DNA from: Pedobacter helvus
Lineage (GTDB): Bacteria > Bacteroidota > Bacteroidia > Sphingobacteriales > Sphingobacteriaceae
DNA: 64,000 nt
Direction: 5' to 3'
NCBI RefSeq assembly: GCF_005925325.1
Contig: NZ_SRMP01000002.1
Coordinates: 496,001-560,000 of the forward strand
Position 1 is the first letter of the stretch. Each line of letters starts with the position of its first letter. A program made the translations under genes and the position numbers. This document shows positions 1-7,891 of the stretch, in pieces. The notes below the pieces were generated by a model, which did no database searches, was not told where the DNA came from, and saw only the letters and a program-made list of their open reading frames with translations.

Positions 1-2
1 AA

Positions 3-1640
3 TACCATTCGGTAGATAAAATGATCATGATGGTAGCCAAAGCGGTGATGTGGTTTAATCCGGTGGTGTACTGCTGGGATAAAACCCTAGAGCAGGTACA
101 TGAGTACGAAGCCGACGAAGCTACTGCGAACAGTTTCAATACTCGCGATTATGCAGAGCTTTTGCTAGGCTTAGCGGTAAGCCAACGTAGTACTCCGCTC
201 ATCCACAATTTTGTAAAGAGCCCCATAAAGGAGCGCATCAAAATGTTATTCAACTCAAAATCAAAGAATATGAAAAAGTTAATGTATTTGTTGGTGGCGC
301 CGGTATTGTTAGGTCTACTTTGGGGATTTACGATAAATGTCGTAGAGATACCCGTGTCAAAAGAAGTTATCAAAGCTAAAGATGAAGCTGATCCTATCAT
401 TGGCAAAACCATTAAAGGGATTGTTGAAGATATTACTACCGAATCAAAGTTTTTTAAAACAATACATTTTAAAACAGATGGCAAAATATATTTGATCAAC
501 TATATGTCTTTTATTAAAATAAATAAAGGGGATGAGTTAACTATCAAAATCAATTCAAAAAAAGAGGGTGTAAAAGTAGACGAAAACAGGAAAGTAGTTT
601 ATCAAACTCCGGTTTATAGCATGGATCAAGCTTTTAATGCTAATGGCGATTCGTTAATTGTAAGACCTAAAATAGAAAAACATGCTTTTTTGTATGAAGG
701 TAATAAAGCCAGATATGCAACGAGCAAGATTAATAAAATAGATAGAAATTCATTGGGCTATGCTACAAAAATTCAATTGAATGATGGTACATTTTCGCTT
801 GTTTTTGATGTTGGTTCGTTAAAAACAAAAGCTAAAGATTTTAAAGTCGGTGATGAAGTGTTGGTTAAGTTTATTGGAGAAAAACTGACAGCGAAAAACA
901 TTTATGCTTCCAGTAAGCTAATTGCGATGTATAGTCAACCAAAAAAGTTTCAGTTGATCAATCCAACATTATATAGTAGATTTTACAGCAGCGAAGGTTT
1001 CCAGAAATCAGATGGTAAAGCTTTTGAACCTGCAGTAGACGAACTGAAGTCCGTAGTTAAAATTATCTCAGCTTCCAGCACCGAAACATTTCCTAAAAGA
1101 GGCATCACCAATTTAGGAGATGCGGTGATTATGGTTAATGATGTCAAATTGGAAGCAAAAAAAATCACCTTGCTTAGAGAAGGTGGAATTAACGCAAGTG
1201 ATGCAACTATTTATTTTCCAGATGGAAAAGTGAAAAAATACGGGCTTGTAATTTACAATACTAAACAGAAAGTATTTGGTGGTTACGAGAATGTTGCTTT
1301 AACGAAGGAAAGTAAAACCATAGATGTTATTTCTGGTCCCGGTAAAGAAGGCGGCTTGGAGTTTAGTGCAGAAATGTCTAGTACTAAAATACCTTATTCA
1401 AATCTAGATTCTGTTAAGGTAAGAAAACTCTTTAATAATGTTATGCTAACTGGTAAACCCAAGCTAAAGTTGGAGAAATATAATTTAGAAGGGAAGTTGA
1501 TATATATCGACAATACTAATAATATGGTCGTCGTTTATTTGGGTTCTGTTGTGGATAACAATAATCAAAAAATAGAAGCAGAAATAATTGAAATGGATTT
1601 GACAAATAACAGGTATAAGACCAAGAACTATTTTAATTAA
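3..1640 (+). CDS. M56 family (BlaR1/MecR1-like) membrane metallopeptidase, 5' end outside window
   Basis: The reading frame is open to the left edge, so the start and the zinc-binding HExxH motif lie upstream. The visible part begins YHSVDKM, continues with a WFNPVVY segment and then HEYEADE, the second conserved acidic motif of the M56 family. A hydrophobic segment follows (about nt 270-345, YLLVAPVLLGLLWGF), then about 430 residues predicted to be extracytoplasmic. Known M56 proteins are sensor proteases that usually inactivate a BlaI/MecI repressor encoded next door; that partner would be upstream and is not visible. The C-terminal part is not a penicillin-binding sensor that I recognise, so the signal sensed is unknown. 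The family assignment is fairly sure, the function is not. Confidence 0.8.
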   Translation, partial: YHSVDKMIMMVAKAVMWFNPVVYCWDKTLEQVHEYEADEATANSFNTRDYAELLLGLAVSQRSTPLIHNFVKSPIKERIKMLFNSKSKNMKKLMYLLVAPVLLGLLWGFTINVVEIPVSKEVIKAKDEADPIIGKTIKGIVEDITTESKFFKTIHFKTDGKIYLINYMSFIKINKGDELTIKINSKKEGVKVDENRKVVYQTPVYSMDQAFNANGDSLIVRPKIEKHAFLYEGNKARYATSKINKIDRNSLGYATKIQLNDGTFSLVFDVGSLKTKAKDFKVGDEVLVKFIGEKLTAKNIYASSKLIAMYSQPKKFQLINPTLYSRFYSSEGFQKSDGKAFEPAVDELKSVVKIISASSTETFPKRGITNLGDAVIMVNDVKLEAKKITLLREGGINASDATIYFPDGKVKKYGLVIYNTKQKVFGGYENVALTKESKTIDVISGPGKEGGLEFSAEMSSTKIPYSNLDSVKVRKLFNNVMLTGKPKLKLEKYNLEGKLIYIDNTNNMVVVYLGSVVDNNNQKIEAEIIEMDLTNNRYKTKNYFN

Positions 1641-1690
1641 GTTTACAATTTATCTACTTGTAAGTGGTGATATTTGCAAGTAGATAAAAG

Positions 1691-3874
1691 CTACAATTCC
1701 CCAGGTTTATATGTTCTTTCCATATTGTTCAATATATCTTCCTTATAGAAAAGCACATCCTTAAGTTCACCTTTACTGTACATTTCTGCTTGGTCGTTAA
1801 AATGCTTTGACTTAGGGTCGCCACTGTTGCCACCTGCTAAAATAGATTTTGCCTTTATTTTTGTGCCAAATTCTACAGCACAAACAAAGCTGTTCCCGCT
1901 GTAGCCGTAACGTTTGTTTGTATTAAACTGATTGCTTCGGTAAGATGGTAATTGGCCCCAAATTGCCGAGCCAAAAGCTACCGGAAAACTTGGTGCTGCG
2001 TCGTTATATTTTTCGCTAATAGCACCTGTAGAGCGCTGAAAACGGTTCACTTCGCCCCAAGGCATCTGCCATTTACCAAAACGCTTGTTCAAATCATCGA
2101 TAGTCAATTTCAGTGGCTGAAGTAGGGCTTCCGCTTTTGCAACCTTCACAAATGCTAACGTTTTTTCTACTTGGTCTTTCTCGCCTTGGTCAACATAAAC
2201 ATTTTGAATATCTCTGCTCAAACGAGGTGCCCATTCCATCGCCAACGTTGCAGCCACCGATGTGGTCGAAGAATAATAATCCCATTTTTTCAATTCGGCA
2301 ATCGGTTCTTTTAAGCTTGCTTTCAATGTGTTTTCCGCTGGAAGTTGATCATAAGCTTTGATTAGCGCAGGTAATAAAACTTCAAAGGCCGGTAAATAAG
2401 TGTTGTAACCTAGGGCAATTACACCATCCAAATCGTATTTATTTGGTTGGTTAAGTAATTTCAAAGCTGCCACTCCTCTAAAATTCTCGCCATCGGGAGC
2501 CATGTAGGCTGGATAATCTGCTTTCTTTGGGCTATTGGCGCCCGCGGCAGTAAAAGGTGTGGAATTGCAGTTTTGCAGCCATCCATTTGCGGGGTTGTAA
2601 ATGTGTACACTCTCGCTTACTGGGTGCAATCCTTGCCAGGCAGTTGCCGACGTAGTTGCATCCACAGGTTCGCTCCAATTGTAGGCCGTGTCACGTTTCG
2701 GAATAAAATTACCATGCCAGTAGGCGATATTTCCTTTCGCATCTGCATAAACAGTATTGTTAGAAGCGTTCGCCGTTAAATCCATCGCTTTTTGGTAATC
2801 TTCAAAACTTTTAGATTTGGTACGTACCCAGCTTTGAACCAAACTCTGCGGATTTTGATTTCGATGTTTTAAGCTGATCCATTTGCCATCTCTACTCGCC
2901 ATGATTGGACCGTTATGGGTAAAATACGTTTCAAACTTTTTGGTTTTTAGTAAGCCGTTTTCTAGGTATTTAATTTCGATGTTTTTCTTTTCTATCGGAT
3001 AAAGTTTTTTATCGAAAGTATAATAGATCGTCTTGTTCAGCCTCGTTATTTTTTCCGCATACATGTCAGCTACATCAACATTATTAGAAGTATGCATCCA
3101 ACCACAAAACTCATTAAAGCCCTGATAAATGAAAAATTGCCCCCAGGTGACAGCGCCGTAGGTATTTAAACCTTCTTCGCTTTGCATGTGTATCTCTGGG
3201 CGAAAATAAAAAGTGGTATGTGGATTAATATACAACATTGCATTTCCCGTCTTACTTACTTTTGGAGCAAAAGCAAATCCGTTAGAGCCACTAAATTGAT
3301 CCCTAATTTGTGGGATATAGCCAGTAACTGAGTGGTCATTTGTATAGAATTTCTTTAGCTCGGCAATGGTCAGGTTACCTGTGCTAATAGCGCCAATACT
3401 CCCGTCTGTCCACAGAAATGGGTACCAAGGCTTAAATTTGGTAAGTAGGGCAGGTTTTACCCGCGGATTTTTATAGAGATAAAAGTTGATGCCATCCGCA
3501 TATGCCTCCAACAATTTCTTCATCCAAGGTTCGGCTTTTTTATAATCGTTGATGGCTTGGGTACTGTCTATTAGCAAACGAATTTGTAAGTCGTTGTATA
3601 GCATTTTTTCTCCTTCAATCTCCGATAACCTACCTAGTTTCTCAATATAATTAAGTTCTATTCGCTTGAAATCATCTTCGCATTGGGCATAAAGCATTCC
3701 GAAAACGGCATCGGCATCAGTTTTACCATAAACATGCGCAATGCCCCATTTATCTCTGATAATTTCTACTCTTTGTGCTTGCTTTACCCAGTCACCTATT
3801 TCTTTTGAGCTTGGTTCTTGTGCAAAAACAAAAAATGGCAGCGAAAAGAGTACGAACAGAAATGAATTTTTCAT
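1691..3874 (-). CDS. Penicillin acylase family (S45) Ntn hydrolase, secreted
   Basis: A 727-residue protein with a signal peptide ending VFAQ. It has the layout of penicillin/acyl-homoserine-lactone acylases: an N-terminal alpha-chain region (motif RDKWGIAHVYG near residue 40), then GSN at residues 196-198, where Ser197 would be the N-terminal nucleophile after autocatalytic cleavage, followed by the conserved INPHT region. Family members hydrolyse amide bonds of acylated amines in the periplasm (beta-lactams, AHLs, lipopeptides). The substrate cannot be read from sequence. It is transcribed away from the DUF885 peptidase and in the same direction as the barrel gene upstream of it, about 110 bp away. 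Length fits the family and no damage is visible. Confidence 0.88.
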   Translation of the reverse strand: MKNSFLFVLFSLPFFVFAQEPSSKEIGDWVKQAQRVEIIRDKWGIAHVYGKTDADAVFGMLYAQCEDDFKRIELNYIEKLGRLSEIEGEKMLYNDLQIRLLIDSTQAINDYKKAEPWMKKLLEAYADGINFYLYKNPRVKPALLTKFKPWYPFLWTDGSIGAISTGNLTIAELKKFYTNDHSVTGYIPQIRDQFSGSNGFAFAPKVSKTGNAMLYINPHTTFYFRPEIHMQSEEGLNTYGAVTWGQFFIYQGFNEFCGWMHTSNNVDVADMYAEKITRLNKTIYYTFDKKLYPIEKKNIEIKYLENGLLKTKKFETYFTHNGPIMASRDGKWISLKHRNQNPQSLVQSWVRTKSKSFEDYQKAMDLTANASNNTVYADAKGNIAYWHGNFIPKRDTAYNWSEPVDATTSATAWQGLHPVSESVHIYNPANGWLQNCNSTPFTAAGANSPKKADYPAYMAPDGENFRGVAALKLLNQPNKYDLDGVIALGYNTYLPAFEVLLPALIKAYDQLPAENTLKASLKEPIAELKKWDYYSSTTSVAATLAMEWAPRLSRDIQNVYVDQGEKDQVEKTLAFVKVAKAEALLQPLKLTIDDLNKRFGKWQMPWGEVNRFQRSTGAISEKYNDAAPSFPVAFGSAIWGQLPSYRSNQFNTNKRYGYSGNSFVCAVEFGTKIKAKSILAGGNSGDPKSKHFNDQAEMYSKGELKDVLFYKEDILNNMERTYKPGEL

Positions 3875-3901
3875 CAGTTTAAAATTAACTTTTTTAAGGT
3901 T

Positions 3902-3973
3902 GCCACAGATGCACAGATTTATCTATTCTTTTTTAGTGTAATGATTTTGATATCCAGAAAACCTGTGCATTTG
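3902..3973. repeat. Word-like imperfect inverted repeat (CACAGATGCACAG type)
   Basis: GCCACAGATGCACAG (3902-3916) faces CTGTGCATTTGAG (about 3962-3974) across the gap between the acylase and barrel genes. It is the same word as the better-preserved copy at 58048-58139, so this looks like a degraded member of an intergenic palindrome family. Confidence 0.55.
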
Positions 3974-3984
3974 AGGGAAAAAAT

Positions 3985-5115
3985 CTAAAAAGCTTCAGCA
4001 AAGCTGATATAAAACCCACTTTGTCGCTTTTCGTTTGGTCTTTTTTCACCAACACCATAGTCTAAACGTACACTTAAGCCTTTCGCTGGATCGAAAAAGT
4101 ACCTACCACCTATGCCATAATTGGGTTTAAAGTTTTTAAGTAACTGTTTTTCTTCGTTAGCGAAAACCTTGCCGGCACCGCCAAAAACAATCATTCCAAG
4201 CCTTTCCATAAAACGATACCTGATCTCTGCCTGAGCTGCCAATAGATTTTCATCTCTATAACGGCCGCCGTAATAACCACGCATCATCTCATCGTTACCC
4301 ATTTGAGGTAGTAAATAAAAAGATGTATTGCTACTTTGAATGGTATAATACAATCCCTGAACACCTAAAACAATCTTTGGCGCTAACGACCAAAAATTAC
4401 GGACATTCACTTTGATCTGGCTACCCGTAAAATTCTCGCCATCAAATATTGGAGGCGCATATTGGTAACTGATTCGTCCAAAAAAACCTTTAGTAGGGTA
4501 ATTGTTCGAGTTGCGGGTATCGTAACTTTGAGATACTCCCACAAAAAATACGGAACCTCCATCTTTATCCAATATGCCGCCGTTACTATAAATTCCGCCA
4601 GTTTCTTTATCCGTAAATTTATGATTTTCAAAACCCAACGATACACCTGTGTAAGTGTTTTTCGCAAAAGCTTTTTCGGCGTCAAACTGTATTTTTACCA
4701 TACGTTGCACCAACTTGTCTTCATCAATGTGGGAAGTATTGTTGCCGATGCCATAAAAATTAAAAGGCATGTTTCTAAAACGTAATTCACCTATGAAATG
4801 GTTATCGTTGCGTTTGGTCCAAGCATCGCCCCGTAAGGTAACGTTATAAGTTTTTTTGGTAGAATAAGAAGCCGCACCGAAAAAATTTGAACTGCGGTTT
4901 AGAGTGTCTGTTTTGTCTACATAAAATGAATAGATACTTCCCAATCCAAATTCGAAACCCGTTTCTTGTGCGTATCCGAACACGGGAATTGGCATAAAGC
5001 TAGCCTTGCGGGTAGTATCTTTTTCATTAGAGAAAATTCTCTCGATAAGTTTCTTCTGTGCAAAAGCCGTATTTGCAAGGCAAAAGACAACAACCGTAAG
5101 TGCTAATTTTTTCAT
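3985..5115 (-). CDS. BamA/TamA-family outer membrane beta-barrel protein
   Basis: A 376-residue protein with a signal peptide (MKKLALTVVVFCLANTAFAQ), then alternating hydrophobic/aromatic beta-strand sequence throughout, and a C-terminal phenylalanine (AEAF) as in Omp85-type barrels. It has no room for POTRA domains, so it would be a short barrel of the D15/BamA superfamily kind often annotated 'BamA/TamA family' in Bacteroidota. The segment RLDYGVGEKRP near the C-terminus resembles the closing strands of such barrels. Cargo or partner is unknown; it is not the housekeeping BamA. It could be co-transcribed with the acylase gene downstream. Confidence 0.72.
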   Translation of the reverse strand: MKKLALTVVVFCLANTAFAQKKLIERIFSNEKDTTRKASFMPIPVFGYAQETGFEFGLGSIYSFYVDKTDTLNRSSNFFGAASYSTKKTYNVTLRGDAWTKRNDNHFIGELRFRNMPFNFYGIGNNTSHIDEDKLVQRMVKIQFDAEKAFAKNTYTGVSLGFENHKFTDKETGGIYSNGGILDKDGGSVFFVGVSQSYDTRNSNNYPTKGFFGRISYQYAPPIFDGENFTGSQIKVNVRNFWSLAPKIVLGVQGLYYTIQSSNTSFYLLPQMGNDEMMRGYYGGRYRDENLLAAQAEIRYRFMERLGMIVFGGAGKVFANEEKQLLKNFKPNYGIGGRYFFDPAKGLSVRLDYGVGEKRPNEKRQSGFYISFAEAF

Positions 5116-5185
5116 TATCTACAAAGTAAATGATTTTATATGGATTAGGGTAATCATTACCTATATTGTGCTTTCTTAATACTTA

Positions 5186-6913
5186 ATGATGAAGAAAAAT
5201 TTTGTTCTAGTACTGCTTACTTTAGTTTCTATCGCTCATGCGCAAATCAGCATGCCGCTTCCAAATAGCGAAGCTAGTGTTTTACAACCATACATCAATC
5301 AGTATCAAGCTGATAAAATGATGCTGAATAGAAAGTATGCGCTAAAGCAAACTGACGAGTATTATTTGCGAATGCAACAATTTTATGCGGATTGGGAAAA
5401 GAAAGTAAAGAGTTTACCTTTTGTGAAGTTGACTGAAAATGAAAAGATAGATTACGTTTTGCTGAAAAGAGACATAAAAGCAGATACAAGAAATTTAAAA
5501 TTAGCCTTGGAGGAATTCAGCAAGAATAGCTATTTGTTGCCCTTCGCTGGGATTGTTATAGATTTTGAACAGAAGAGACGAATTGGAAAGCAACAAAGCG
5601 GGTCCGAAGTTTCTTCGATGTTTGAAAGATTGAAATCACAAATTGAATCTACAGGAAAAGCCATCAACAAAAAGGAACTTTCTCTTAGCCCGATACAAGC
5701 AAAGTGGGCGCAACAGGCAGTTAACCAGTACCTCACAGCATTTGTCGAATCATATAAATTTTATGACGGTTATGACCCACAATTTACTAAAGCGACAAAG
5801 AATATCTATCCTGAAGTAGTTGCTGCCTTGAAGAATTATGCCGAAGGTTTAGATAAGATTGCAAAACAAAACCCTTTGATGGATGATGGAACAGGTATAG
5901 TTGGCAATCCAATAGGAAGGGCTGCTCTAATAGATGGATTAAAGGATGAAATGATTGCCTACACGCCCGAGCAAATTGCTTCGATAGCTCAAAAAGAGTT
6001 TGCGTGGTGTGATGCAGAAATGGCGAATGCAACTCGTGAAATGGGTTTTGGTAACGATTGGAGAGCTGCATTAGAAAAGGTGAAAACTGCTTATCCATCC
6101 TTGGGTAAGCAACCAGAATTGGTTTATGAATTAGCAAATGAAGCCATTGATTTCGTAGAGCAGAATAAATTAATCACAATTCCTACAATGGCAAAGGAGG
6201 GGTGGCGTATGCGAATGCTTACACCAGAAGAACAACGTTTTGCACCATTCTTTTTAGGCGGCGAATCTGTATTGATTGCTTACCCAACGGAAGATATGAG
6301 CGATGATGCAAAAATGATGACTTTAAGAGGGAATAATAGACATTTCTCTAGGGCAGTAGTCTTTCATGAATTGATACCTGGGCATAACTTGCAATACTAT
6401 ATGCAAAGCCGATACAAACCTTATCGTAGAGCTTTCAGTACGCCATTTTGGACTGAAGGTTGGTCGCTCTATTGGGAAATGTTACTTTGGGATAACAACT
6501 TTGCAAAAACTCCAGAAGATAAGATTGGGATGCTATTTTGGCGCATGCACCGTTGTGCTCGCATTATTTTTTCTACAAAATATCACCTAGGCGAATGGAC
6601 GCCAAAACAGTGTATCGATTTCTTGGTAGAGCGTGTAGGTTTTGAACGAGCCAATGCCGAAGCTGAAGTGCGAAGGTCTTTTACAGGAAACTACGGTCCG
6701 CTGTATCAGATTGGTTATATGCTCGGCGGCTTACAGTTTAGAGCATTGCATAAAGAACTAGTACAAAGTGGCAAAATGAGTAATATTGCTTTCCACGACC
6801 GTATTTTAAAAGAAAACTGTATGCCTGTAGAAATGGTAAGAGCTTTATTAACAAACCAACCGCTAACTGAAGATTTTAGCACAAAGTGGAAGTTTGCTGG
6901 GGAGGTGAAATAG
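5186..6913 (+). CDS. DUF885 family secreted metallopeptidase-like protein
   Basis: A 575-residue protein with a signal peptide (ending IAHAQ). The motif HELIPGH at residues 394-400 is the HExxxGH zinc-type signature of the DUF885 family, followed by a conserved TEGWSLYWE segment that would supply further ligands. Characterised relatives are few; some are described as dipeptidyl-peptidase-like or carboxypeptidase-like enzymes, so periplasmic peptide hydrolysis is a family-based inference. It is divergent from the barrel gene with a 70-bp gap. ATG ATG tandem starts make the exact first residue uncertain by one codon. No obvious terminator follows; a hairpin-rich stretch begins directly after the stop. 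Confidence 0.85.
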   Translation: MMKKNFVLVLLTLVSIAHAQISMPLPNSEASVLQPYINQYQADKMMLNRKYALKQTDEYYLRMQQFYADWEKKVKSLPFVKLTENEKIDYVLLKRDIKADTRNLKLALEEFSKNSYLLPFAGIVIDFEQKRRIGKQQSGSEVSSMFERLKSQIESTGKAINKKELSLSPIQAKWAQQAVNQYLTAFVESYKFYDGYDPQFTKATKNIYPEVVAALKNYAEGLDKIAKQNPLMDDGTGIVGNPIGRAALIDGLKDEMIAYTPEQIASIAQKEFAWCDAEMANATREMGFGNDWRAALEKVKTAYPSLGKQPELVYELANEAIDFVEQNKLITIPTMAKEGWRMRMLTPEEQRFAPFFLGGESVLIAYPTEDMSDDAKMMTLRGNNRHFSRAVVFHELIPGHNLQYYMQSRYKPYRRAFSTPFWTEGWSLYWEMLLWDNNFAKTPEDKIGMLFWRMHRCARIIFSTKYHLGEWTPKQCIDFLVERVGFERANAEAEVRRSFTGNYGPLYQIGYMLGGLQFRALHKELVQSGKMSNIAFHDRILKENCMPVEMVRALLTNQPLTEDFSTKWKFAGEVK

Positions 6914-6941
6914 GATTTTGCTATCTGTTAATAGTTGCGTC

Positions 6942-6962
6942 ATTGCCAGCTCGACTGGCAAT
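6942..6962. repeat. Perfect 8-bp hairpin in gene-free stretch
   Basis: ATTGCCAG (6942-6949) and CTGGCAAT (6955-6962) pair perfectly around a 5-nt loop, about 30 bp after the DUF885 stop. No T-run follows, so it is not a convincing terminator. With the flanking GCGTCATTGCCAG and GTAAAGCTGTAAAAGA it recalls the CGTCATTGCGAG / GAAGCAATC intergenic repeats common in bacteria; that likeness is from memory. Confidence 0.55.
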
Positions 6963-6997
6963 CGTAAAGCTGTAAAAGACTGGATTATTGTTTTTTA

Positions 6998-7093
6998 AAC
7001 CCGCTCTGCCCTTTGGGCATCTCTCCCAGAGAGAGAAATTAGCGACATTCATATTCTCTCCCTCTAGAAGTGATGGCGTAGCCAGAGAGGGTT
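6998..7093. repeat. Imperfect palindrome of about 95 bp
   Basis: The left end AACCCGCTCTGCCCTTTGG and the right end GTAGCCAGAGAGGGTT are imperfect reverse complements, with GATGCCC/GATGGCG and GAGAGA segments inside. There is no reading frame of note. It looks like a non-coding palindromic repeat (REP/MITE-like) rather than a gene or terminator. No second copy is visible in the window. Confidence 0.5.
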
Positions 7094-7137
7094 AACGATT
7101 ACTAGTTTGCACCCAATCAATCCCAAAAGAACTACCT

Positions 7138-7166
7138 CCACTGCCAACTAAACCGGATGGCAGTGG
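7138..7166. repeat. Perfect 9-bp inverted repeat
   Basis: CCACTGCCA (7138-7146) and TGGCAGTGG (7158-7166) form a perfect stem with an 11-nt loop. It is the third hairpin within 230 bp. The remaining gene-free sequence to about 7390 is more GC-rich than its surroundings, and I see no gene in it. Confidence 0.55.
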
Positions 7167-7394
7167 GAAGCCAGCAAGCGAACCGTCAGTTGGCGGTGAG
7201 TGCGGACTTGTAGCGTAAAGCCGGACTTTCGGTACATAGTAGCAAGCAATCGCTTTTCAGAAAAGGCTACCTGAAGATTTTCCCCTGATGCTCAAACAGG
7301 CGATGCAAATATTATCTGCTAAGTCTGCGGTTTCAATCTGCGTACATTAGCAGGAAACGTAACCTTTAATCAATTCGAGATAAAAAAATAATAT

Positions 7395-7443
7395 TCTGCT
7401 TGCATAGTAAAAATCTATTCTTTAAATTTGTTATGCAAGCATA
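7395..7443 (+). promoter_or_regulatory. marR promoter with two MarR-type operators
   Basis: A perfect Bacteroidota -7 box TAAATTTG sits at 7423-7430. The -33 region (TTGC, 7400-7403) lies inside an imperfect palindrome TCTGC-TT-GCATA (7395-7406). A perfect palindrome TATGC-AA-GCATA (7432-7443) lies just after the -7 box, over the expected transcription start and 8 bp before the marR ATG. Site centres are 37 bp apart. The arrangement suggests autorepression by the MarR protein. The same palindrome recurs at 42155. Confidence 0.7.
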
Positions 7444-7451
7444 ATAAATTA

Positions 7452-7889
7452 ATGAAGCAAAAGGAAACCGTAGATTATTTCTTAAAGATAGTTTGGCAAA
7501 ACGTGTCGAACACTTACAACCAAGTGGCGGCCGGATTTGGCATTACACAGGCTATTGGCTATATGTTGATCAATATTGAGGCAGATGGTACAGCAGTTTC
7601 TGCTTTAGCAGGATTGCTTGGTGTTAAAGCCACAAGTTTATCGAGAATGCTAAACAATATGGAAGAATCGGGGTTGATTTATAGGGAAACCTCTGAAGGA
7701 GACAAGCGTTCGGTAAAAGTTTATTTGACACCTTTTGGGATTGAAAAACGTAAGCTTGCTCGCGATGTGGTTGTTTCATTTAACGAATACTTGAACGAAA
7801 GATTGAGTTTGAAAGAAAGGGAACAATTGATTTCCACTTTAGAAAAAATTAACCAGTTAACATTGGCTTATCCGCCAGCAAAAAAATAA
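7452..7889 (+). CDS. MarR family transcriptional regulator of the fatty-acid oxidation operon
   Basis: A 145-residue winged-helix protein. The segment VSALAGLLGVKATSLSRMLNNMEESGLIYRETS is split as a recognition helix plus wing (SALAGLLGVKATSLSRMLNN, then the turn to GDKRSVKVYLT, the beta-wing). I start at ATG 7452 (MKQKETVDYF); a TTG eight codons upstream would put the second operator inside the gene and is unlikely. The gene ends 2 bp before the fadN-like gene, so the two are almost certainly co-transcribed. MarR repressors bind palindromes and release them on binding a small ligand; here the ligand may be an acyl-CoA or fatty acid. That ligand is inference from context. Confidence 0.88.
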   Translation: MKQKETVDYFLKIVWQNVSNTYNQVAAGFGITQAIGYMLINIEADGTAVSALAGLLGVKATSLSRMLNNMEESGLIYRETSEGDKRSVKVYLTPFGIEKRKLARDVVVSFNEYLNERLSLKEREQLISTLEKINQLTLAYPPAKK

Positions 7890-7891
7890 TA

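Noticed and set aside
6914..7450. Decayed insertion sequence in the gene-free stretch
   Set aside because: Hairpins are present, but no transposase remnant or target-site duplication could be identified, so only repeats are reported.
7428..7451. TTG start extending the MarR protein by eight residues
   Set aside because: The extension LCKHNKL is encoded by the operator palindrome and follows directly on the -7 box; the ATG at 7452 fits family length.
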